Source: Elusimicrobiota bacterium (lineage in GTDB: Bacteria; Elusimicrobiota; Elusimicrobia; UBA1565; UBA9628). Taken from it: 6,106 bases of DNA. This document shows positions 1 through 4,645 of the stretch, one piece after another; position 1 is the stretch's first letter, and the number at the start of each line of letters is the position of its first letter. The DNA is taken from positions 1 to 6,106 of the forward strand of contig JAGWMT010000194.1 in the NCBI GenBank assembly GCA_028871595.1. Reading direction: 5' to 3'. The position numbers and the translations under genes were made by a program. The notes under the pieces are model-generated. The model saw nothing but the letters and a program-made list of their open reading frames with translations. It did no database searches and was not told where the DNA came from.

Positions 1-1432
1 ACGGCTCGGCGACCGAGGAGTCGCTGGAAGGGCCCGGAACCGCCGGCTTCGAGGCGACGGACAGAAGGACTTCGCGGGACGCCGCTGGGCCCGACGCGCC
101 GAGAACGACCATGTTGCGGCGGCGCGGATCGCCGGTGCCGCCCACGGACAAGGTCTGCGCCCCGGGGACGCCCTTCTCCATTTCCGCGTCGTTGCCGTTG
201 CCCTGGTCCGGGAGGTCCCGGCCGCTGACGCGGCCGCCCAGACGGCTGAGCCAGGAGGATTTATCCGCCGCGCGCGGCGCGTACATCCCGTCGCCCAGGA
301 TGACCACGTCCTTCGGCGCCAGGCCGCGAGCCTTGGCGATGAACCGGGAGGCGTTGGCCTTCGTGTTGACGGAGACGACCAGGTAGGGATTGTTGGCCGG
401 GTCCTTGGCCATGCGCGCCTTGACCGTCAGGACGCTGCCGCGCTTGGCGAGCTCCTCTTGGAACACCGCGCCCGCGGCGCGGACCTGCTCCCACGTGGAG
501 CCGACCTTCAGCTTGATCGTGTACGTGTACGGCCGGGCCACGGTCTCGGCGCCGCCTTCCCTCAGCCGGCCGGTCGTGGCGGCGGCCGCGTCCGCGATGA
601 CCGACTTCACGGCCTCGGACATGACCGGCGCTTCGTAAACCAAGGCGGGATTGCCCGTCGCGTCGTAGCGATAGACCTTGCCGCCGGCGTCCACCGCCAC
701 GTACATCCCGGCGCGGTCGGCGGCGGGCAGGCTGGACAGGGATTCGAAGACGGATTCGGGGCGGTCGCTGATGACGTCCACGGTCTTGCCCGCGGCGTGG
801 ACCGACCGGATCGCCTCCACCATCTCCGGCGACAGCTTGTTGTCGAAGGCCGCGTTGGAGTCGGCCAACGTCTCGTCGAAATCGGAGAAGACCGCGCGGC
901 GGTCGGCGGCGGCGGCGACGGAACGGCCGGTCAACTCGTCGCCGGCGGGCCTCAGGGAGCGGACTTCCCCGGTCAGCGCCGCGACCATGCGCAGCAGGAG
1001 ACGGTGCGCCTGGTAGCGCACCGGGGAATCGATGGCGGAGGGAGCGTCCGCCCGGTCGGCGGGGGCGGCCGCGGCGTGGCTGGATCCGGGACCTTGGACG
1101 GGCGACCCGGACGCGGCGGCCGGCAGCAGCGCCGGCAGGGCGGAGGCCGTCGCGGGAAGCCCGGCCGGAAGCGCGGCGGGGGCGGCGGAGAGCGGGAGCG
1201 CGGCGGCCGGAGGCGCGTAGCCGGCGGAGAAAGAGCTCAGCCCCGAGGGGGCCAGGCTGAGGCTGAGAGCCGGAACCGACGGAGCGGCGGGCGCGCCGGC
1301 GGACGGCGCGGCAGGGACCGGATCGGACCCGATGACGGCGGCGAAAGCGCGCTGGGCGTCGGCCCCGGGGGCCAAGGATACGAGGGCCGCGCAGATCAAA
1401 CTCGCGAGGAGTTTCTTCGCTTTCCCGATCAC
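1..1432 (-). CDS. Secreted HAD-superfamily hydrolase-like protein, 3' end missing
   Basis: The minus-strand frame is open from a GTG at 1432 to the left edge, giving 477 visible residues with no stop. Residues 1-26 (MIGKAKKLLASLICAALVSL, then APGADA) look like a Sec signal peptide. Residues about 27-150 are a low-complexity Ala/Pro/Ser linker. A HAD domain with a C2-type (Cof-like) cap follows, about 150-455: motif I is DFDET (D184 nucleophile, D186 acid/base), motif II is ISDRP (S222), the motif III lysine is probably K358 in NTKANASRF, and motif IV starts at LGDG (D381). The second acidic residue expected four positions later is absent (A385), but GNGNDAEM with D415 appears 34 residues on. 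The visible end is a Pro/Ser-rich stretch, so more protein lies outside. GTG is chosen because the signal peptide starts there and the -10 box sits just upstream; an in-frame ATG at 1474 would put 14 unlikely residues first. HAD phosphohydrolases act on phosphate esters; the substrate is unknown, and an exported member is less usual. Fold is confident, activity is not. Confidence 0.85.
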   Translation of the reverse strand, partial: MIGKAKKLLASLICAALVSLAPGADAQRAFAAVIGSDPVPAAPSAGAPAAPSVPALSLSLAPSGLSSFSAGYAPPAAALPLSAAPAALPAGLPATASALPALLPAAASGSPVQGPGSSHAAAAPADRADAPSAIDSPVRYQAHRLLLRMVAALTGEVRSLRPAGDELTGRSVAAAADRRAVFSDFDETLADSNAAFDNKLSPEMVEAIRSVHAAGKTVDVISDRPESVFESLSSLPAADRAGMYVAVDAGGKVYRYDATGNPALVYEAPVMSEAVKSVIADAAAATTGRLREGGAETVARPYTYTIKLKVGSTWEQVRAAGAVFQEELAKRGSVLTVKARMAKDPANNPYLVVSVNTKANASRFIAKARGLAPKDVVILGDGMYAPRAADKSSWLSRLGGRVSGRDLPDQGNGNDAEMEKGVPGAQTLSVGGTGDPRRRNMVVLGASGPAASREVLLSVASKPAVPGPSSDSSVAEP

Positions 1433-1438
1433 GCAAGG

Positions 1439-1444
1439 ATTATA
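1439..1444 (-). promoter_or_regulatory. -10 box of the HAD gene, apparently leaderless
   Basis: The minus strand reads a perfect TATAAT, followed by CCTTGC and then the GTG start. The G of GTG at 1432 is the seventh base after the box, where transcription normally begins, so the mRNA would have essentially no 5' leader. No Shine-Dalgarno sequence precedes the GTG, which fits. No good -35 hexamer is visible at 16-18 bases; with a 17-base spacer the sequence is TGGCGG. Inferred from sequence only. Confidence 0.55.
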
Positions 1445-1515
1445 GGTGACGCGTCCGAATGCCGCCACCTCCATAAGACCCATATAGGGAGTGCGAAGGA
1501 CCTATCCGAGCGGTG

Positions 1516-1521
1516 TATAAT
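1516..1521 (+). promoter_or_regulatory. -10 box of the sigma/anti-sigma operon
   Basis: A perfect TATAAT in the context GGTGTATAATCCTTG predicts transcription from about 1528, leaving a leader of roughly 60 bases before the sigma gene. The -35 region is poor (GCGAAG at a 17-base spacer), so an activator or another sigma factor may be needed. I saw no ECF-type GGAAC/GTC pair on this strand, so autoregulation by the encoded sigma factor is not supported by the sequence. Confidence 0.5.
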
Positions 1522-1573
1522 CCTTGTCACTCCACGGATGTAAGTTCCAAGCCCCCCTCCAAGTAATGAAAAC

Positions 1574-1579
1574 GAAGGA
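1574..1579 (+). promoter_or_regulatory. Ribosome binding site of the sigma factor gene
   Basis: GAAGGA lies 8 bases before the GTG at 1588. This well-placed site decides the GTG start and contrasts with the leaderless gene on the other side of the promoter region. Confidence 0.7.
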
Positions 1580-1587
1580 TAAATAAG

Positions 1588-2103
1588 GTGGACGCCGAGA
1601 TCGACCGCCTGATCGCCTTGCACGCCGATAAGGCCTACGCCGTGGCTTTGCGCATCACGGGGGATCCGACGGTCGCCGGGGACGTGGTCCAGGAAGCCTT
1701 TTTACGCGCCATGAAATACTTCGCGACGTACGATCCGACGCTCCCGTTCGAGGCCTGGCTCAACCAGATCCTCCGAAACGTCTATCTCACGTCCCTGCGC
1801 CAGGAAGCCGCCCGGCGCTCCGTGTCGCTCTCGGCGAAAGCCGACGAAGACTCGGCCTCGCTGGAAGACGCGTTGGCGGACCTGGGCCCCGGGCCGGAAC
1901 GCTGGGCGGAGGCGCGGGAAAACACGGATCGAGTCCAGTACGCGCTGTCGCGCCTGACCCCGCCGCTGCGGCTGGCCGTGGCGATGGTCGACCTGGAGGG
2001 CTCTCCGCGCGAGGAAGCCGCGGCCGCTTTAGGCTGCTCGCTGTCCGCGCTGGACGTGCGGCTTCACCGCGGAAGGCAAAAGCTTAAGGAGTTGCTGTCA
2101 TGA
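1588..2103 (+). CDS. ECF-type RNA polymerase sigma factor
   Basis: This 171-residue protein has the size and two-domain layout of group 4 (ECF, RpoE-like) sigma factors, which direct RNA polymerase to a small stress or envelope regulon. Region 2 spans about residues 5-78: GDVVQEAFLRAMKYF (31-45) is the region 2.2 helix that contacts the polymerase beta' subunit, and FEAWLNQILRNVYLTSLRQE (54-73) is the region 2.3/2.4 helix that melts and reads the -10. A variable acidic linker (about 82-115) follows. Region 4 spans 117-171, with a helix-turn-helix in LEGSPREEAAAALGCSLSAL and RLHRGRQKLKELL as the recognition helix. The Asp often seen after the RN of region 2.3 (RNxxxD) is Thr here. The gene starts a three-gene operon and overlaps the anti-sigma gene by 4 bases, the usual arrangement for a regulated pair. 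Its ECF subgroup cannot be assigned by eye. Confidence 0.93.
   Translation: MDAEIDRLIALHADKAYAVALRITGDPTVAGDVVQEAFLRAMKYFATYDPTLPFEAWLNQILRNVYLTSLRQEAARRSVSLSAKADEDSASLEDALADLGPGPERWAEARENTDRVQYALSRLTPPLRLAVAMVDLEGSPREEAAAALGCSLSALDVRLHRGRQKLKELLS
2086..2091 (+). promoter_or_regulatory. Ribosome binding site of the anti-sigma gene, inside the sigma gene
   Basis: AAGGAG lies 8 bases before the ATG at 2100 and within the last codons of the sigma gene. Together with the ATGA overlap it gives both coupled and independent initiation, consistent with keeping the anti-sigma factor in step with its partner. Confidence 0.75.
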
Positions 2104-2465
2104 ACTGCCACAGCTTCGTCAATGTCATGGATCTTTACGTGGAAGGCCGGCTGACGGCGCGCCGGAACGCGGCCGCGACCGCGCACCTCGCCTCCTGCGC
2201 CGATTGCCGGGCGAAGGCGGCCCCATCCGTCAGCCCCTCGACCGCGCGGGCTCCGCAGTCCCTGAAGGACAAACTCATGGCGGCCGCCAAGACGCCTCAC
2301 GCGGACTCTCCCGCGCCCGCCCCGGGTCTGGCTTTATGGCCCAGCGAGGCGCGGGGCGTCGCCCTGGCCGCGGCGCTTCTCCTGCTCGTCGGACTTTTGA
2401 TCGCCGCGACGGGCGTCCCCTCCCAATCGTCCGGGGATTCCCTTGCCGCCATGGAGGTTCCATGA
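2100..2465 (+). CDS. Membrane-anchored zinc-finger anti-sigma factor
   Basis: This 121-residue protein is predicted to bind and hold the upstream ECF sigma factor at the inner membrane until a signal releases it. The cytoplasmic N-terminal domain carries the ZAS (zinc-binding anti-sigma) pattern: H4, then HLASCADC with H29, C33 and C36. The spacing (25, 4 and 3 residues) matches the zinc ligands known in ChrR (His6, His31, Cys35, Cys38). An extra cysteine, C3, sits beside H4. A Pro/Ala-rich linker follows (about 42-76), then one transmembrane helix at about 86-106 (GVALAAALLLLVGLLIAATG). The exterior tail is only about 15 residues, so there is no room for a separate periplasmic sensor domain. 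The gene overlaps its neighbours by 4 bases at both ends. The role is inferred from the motif, the anchor and the position after a sigma gene; zinc binding and redox response are not shown. Confidence 0.88.
   Translation: MNCHSFVNVMDLYVEGRLTARRNAAATAHLASCADCRAKAAPSVSPSTARAPQSLKDKLMAAAKTPHADSPAPAPGLALWPSEARGVALAAALLLLVGLLIAATGVPSQSSGDSLAAMEVP
2453..2457 (+). promoter_or_regulatory. Ribosome binding site of the membrane/TPR gene
   Basis: GGAGG lies 4 bases before the ATG at 2462, inside the end of the anti-sigma gene. The spacing is short, but with the ATGA overlap it supports 2462 as the start rather than an in-frame upstream codon at 2204, which would bury 86 residues inside the anti-sigma gene. 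Confidence 0.6.
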
Positions 2466-4165
2466 ACCGCGATGCCGCCGGAAACTGGAGCCGCGTCGGA
2501 GAAACGGCCCTGCTTTCGTTGATCTTCCTGGCCCCGTTGGCCGCTCACGGCCGGACCTGGGATCCCGCGGCTTTGCGCACCGCCCTCCTGCAGGCCGCGG
2601 CCCTGACGTTGGGCGTTTCGTGGCTGCTGAAAGGACTCGCACGCGGACGCTGGGAAACGGCGTCGGGTGCGTGGACGACCTTGGCGCCCCTGTCCTTGCT
2701 CGCCGCCTGGACCTTGGCGCGCTTCGCCCTCGCTCCGATCAAGAGCGCGGCCCTGCCTGAGTTGACCTTGACCGCGGCCGCGTGGATCCTCTTCGCCGTC
2801 GCCCAATTGGAATTCGGCGGCGCGCGCCACGCCGCGCGCCTGGCCTTCTGGACGGCCGCCGCCGGCGCCTTGACCGCGGCCGCCGCGGTCGCGCGCCATT
2901 TCGGGTTCGGCCCGGCGCCGATGTCCGGCGGACAGACGGCCGCGTTCGCCGCGGCTGCCCTGCCCGTCGTGCTTTCCCTCTCCCTGGACCCCGAGGCGGG
3001 CTCGACGCGCCGCGTCCTCTCGCTGTCCACCGCGGCCGCGCTGGCGGCGGCCGCCGCCTGGTCGGGGTCACTCGCCGGCGTGACTTTCTTCCTGATGTCC
3101 GCGTCGGTTTTCGCTCTCGTCTCCGTCTTGATTCTTCGCGGCCCCGCCGCGCGCCGCGCCGCCGGCGCCGCCGCCGCGTGCGCGGTTCTGGCGGCCGCCG
3201 GCGCCTTCGGCGGCCCGGCCGCCGACATCGGCGCCGCCGGCTCGATCATCGGCCGGGCGCGCGTCCTGACGGGAACGACGGGCGCCGTCCTCCTGGCCTG
3301 GACCTTGCTCGCCGCGTGCGCCTACGGACTGCGCGCGGCGTGGGACCTGCGCCGCCGCGGAGCGCCGGCGGAGGCCGGCTACGCCGCGGCGTTCGCATCG
3401 CTCTTCATCGCGTGGTCCTTGGCCGCCGCCGCCGGGCTGACGCCCGCGTCGGGACCCGCCGCGTGGCTGGCCTGGACGGCCGCCGGCGTGGCGGCGGGCA
3501 TGGCGCCCCTGTCGCGGGCCCGCGGCACGGTGCGGACCATGCCCCTCCCGTTCGGCGAGGACGTGCGGCGATTGATGCAGGGACCCGTCTTGACGCTCGC
3601 CTTGGGCCTGGCGGTCTGGCCGGGATTGTGGCTGGCCTCGGACGTGAGCTTCAACCGCGCCGTCGCCGAGGCGCGCGCCGGCGGCGACGACGCCGCGCTG
3701 GCCGACGCCGGACGCGTTTGGCCGGGCAGCGCCGTGTATCCGTCGGCGTTGTACCTGCGCGGCCGCGTGCTGATGGATCAAGGCAAGCCGCGGGAAGCGC
3801 TGGACGCCTACGCGCTCCTGGACGGCGTGTCGCCTGACTTCCTGAGCGTGCACGCCCGCAAGGCCGACGCCTACGCCGCCGTGGAGGACTGGTCCGGCGC
3901 GGCCGCGGAGCGCGAGCGCGAGGCGGACCTGCGCCCCGCCGACGTCGCCAACCTGGCCGCCTGGGCCGAGGTCGCCCGCGCCGCCGGGGACCTGCCCGCC
4001 GCCCGCCGCGCCGCGGCGCGCGCGCGGGCGCTGGCGCCCGAGGACGCCTTGGTTAAGACGCAGCTGGCCGCCAACGCGCTGATGGAACGCACGCTCGCGG
4101 CGCGCGACGATGCGCGCCGCCGGAACGAACGCAAGGGATTGGCTCTTCGGCCGAAGTCGCGCTGA
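2462..4165 (+). CDS. Polytopic membrane protein, O-antigen-ligase-like, with C-terminal TPR-like repeats
   Basis: The protein has 567 residues. About 12-13 hydrophobic segments fill residues 14-393 (for example 14-30, 37-57, 71-91, 126-144, 203-226, 272-290, 305-325, 373-393). A soluble helical tail (about 396-545) contains two to three TPR-like units, such as YPSALYLRGRVLMDQGKPRE and its partner ALDAYALLDGVSPD, then ADAYAAVEDWSGAAAERERE and the unit ending RARALAPED. The core (151-220) has the order of the Wzy/WaaL (O-antigen ligase) family: a GG-then-small-residue helix, ALP, a basic loop, then a segment where the family has an S-R-G motif. Here that segment reads WSGSLAG. The large periplasmic loop with its conserved Arg/His seems missing, since only about 100 residues and two helices separate 200 from 305. 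Ligase-plus-TPR architectures are known; this looks like a non-catalytic relative. Translation is probably coupled to the anti-sigma gene, hinting at a link with envelope sensing. Membrane and TPR calls are strong; the family link is moderate. Confidence 0.8.
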   Translation: MNRDAAGNWSRVGETALLSLIFLAPLAAHGRTWDPAALRTALLQAAALTLGVSWLLKGLARGRWETASGAWTTLAPLSLLAAWTLARFALAPIKSAALPELTLTAAAWILFAVAQLEFGGARHAARLAFWTAAAGALTAAAAVARHFGFGPAPMSGGQTAAFAAAALPVVLSLSLDPEAGSTRRVLSLSTAAALAAAAAWSGSLAGVTFFLMSASVFALVSVLILRGPAARRAAGAAAACAVLAAAGAFGGPAADIGAAGSIIGRARVLTGTTGAVLLAWTLLAACAYGLRAAWDLRRRGAPAEAGYAAAFASLFIAWSLAAAAGLTPASGPAAWLAWTAAGVAAGMAPLSRARGTVRTMPLPFGEDVRRLMQGPVLTLALGLAVWPGLWLASDVSFNRAVAEARAGGDDAALADAGRVWPGSAVYPSALYLRGRVLMDQGKPREALDAYALLDGVSPDFLSVHARKADAYAAVEDWSGAAAEREREADLRPADVANLAAWAEVARAAGDLPAARRAAARARALAPEDALVKTQLAANALMERTLAARDDARRRNERKGLALRPKSR

Positions 4166-4177
4166 ACGTCAGGGCGC
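4159..4177. terminator. Weak hairpin across the convergent stop codons
   Basis: CTGA-ACG-TCAG (4162-4172) folds into a 4-bp stem with a 3-base loop, and flanking GCG/CGC bases extend it past a 2-base bulge. It contains both genes' TGA stop codons and is readable from either strand. There is no U-tract on either side, so intrinsic termination is doubtful; part of the symmetry follows simply from both genes ending in CTGA. Confidence 0.2.
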
Positions 4178-4645
4178 GGCGGGTTCGCGCGAGACGGCCA
4201 AGGTGTTGGACGCCTCGTCGCCGGAGAAGCGCAGCTCCAGACGCGCGATCGAACCGTCCTCGATGCGCACGAAGCGCTCGCGCGGCTGCAGATCGTCCTC
4301 CAGCCGGGTCCATTCGCCGACGCCGGGAAGGTTCCACTGCTCCAGACGGATCGGCTGGTTGCCGACGGGCAGCTTCAGCTTCAGCGTCCGCTCGTCGGCT
4401 TTCCGGCCGACGGCGGTCTTGCCGGCCTCTTTGCCGTCCACGAACACCTTCGTGAACGAGATGCCGTCGTCGTCCGGGTTGGGGACGCTCTCGGACACGA
4501 CCAGGATGAAATTCGGATCCTTCACCTCGGGCGTCGCCGGCGGGGCGGGCCGGACCGGCTCCGGAACGGCGGCAACGGAGGGTCGCGGTCCCGGCGCGCA
4601 TGCGGCCGGAAGAATCAGGACGGCGAGCAGGAGCGCGCGCTTCAT
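4169..4645 (-). CDS. Small lipoprotein with a PEGA-like region
   Basis: This 158-residue protein begins MKRALLLAVLILPAAC, a short lipoprotein signal peptide with C16 as the acylation site. Proline at -3 departs from the usual L/V/I of the lipobox, so lipidation is likely but not certain. A Pro-rich tether (about 17-41) precedes a single beta-rich domain. KVFVDGKEAGKTAVG followed by LKLPVGNQPIRLEQW resembles PEGA domains (VDG-x-x-xG-x-T, then LPxGxxxIxL), a small sandwich fold found in envelope proteins. The rest (about 107-150) is Asp/Glu/Arg-rich with alternating hydrophobics. No catalytic motif is visible. The ATG overlaps the stop of the upstream PPC-repeat gene (ATGA) and no Shine-Dalgarno sequence is present, so expression probably depends on coupling. 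That suggests the two exported products act together, perhaps as an anchored partner. Function unknown; the PEGA resemblance is by eye. Confidence 0.82.
   Translation of the reverse strand: MKRALLLAVLILPAACAPGPRPSVAAVPEPVRPAPPATPEVKDPNFILVVSESVPNPDDDGISFTKVFVDGKEAGKTAVGRKADERTLKLKLPVGNQPIRLEQWNLPGVGEWTRLEDDLQPRERFVRIEDGSIARLELRFSGDEASNTLAVSREPAAP

Larger units (their letters stand above)
1434..1526. repeat. 11-bp inverted repeat carrying both divergent -10 boxes
   Basis: CAAGGATTATA at 1434-1444 is the exact reverse complement of TATAATCCTTG at 1516-1526, with 71 bases between. Each copy contains a perfect TATAAT pointing outward, followed by the same CCTTG. The gap between the arms is visibly less GC-rich than the flanking genes and contains a short CCCATATAGGG element (1479-1489). 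The match could be two promoters sharing a discriminator, or a paired operator. Chance is possible, but an exact 11-base match placed on both start sites is notable. Confidence 0.6.

Noticed and set aside
261..1436. 391-residue minus-strand reading frame from a TTG, overlapping the HAD gene
   Set aside because: Its product is an Arg/Gly-rich string with no domain; the adjacent frame on the same strand gives a signal peptide and HAD motifs, and is open to the edge.
1479..1489. CCCATATAGGG as an operator
   Set aside because: Only the CCC/GGG ends pair and the AT core is not symmetrical enough for a convincing dyad, so it is mentioned only as part of the divergent promoter region.
458..1543. 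361-residue plus-strand frame opposite the HAD gene
   Set aside because: It is a Gly/Arg-rich antisense shadow caused by high GC in the third codon position, with no motif or ribosome site.
1528..1550. GGAAC on the minus strand (1544-1548) as an ECF -35 element
   Set aside because: No GTC or GTT lies at the needed 16-17 base spacing downstream, and it does not point at a gene start better than the TATAAT already found.
2204..2461. Upstream in-frame extension of the membrane/TPR protein to 653 residues
   Set aside because: It would overlap most of the anti-sigma gene. The ATG at 2462 has GGAGG before it and an ATGA junction like the one upstream, and the added residues are Arg/Gly-rich noise.
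4145..4156. Perfect 12-base palindrome CTTCGGCCGAAG near the end of the membrane/TPR gene
   Set aside because: It lies within coding sequence, would make only a 4-bp hairpin stem and has no U-tract; such palindromes are expected by chance in GC-rich DNA.
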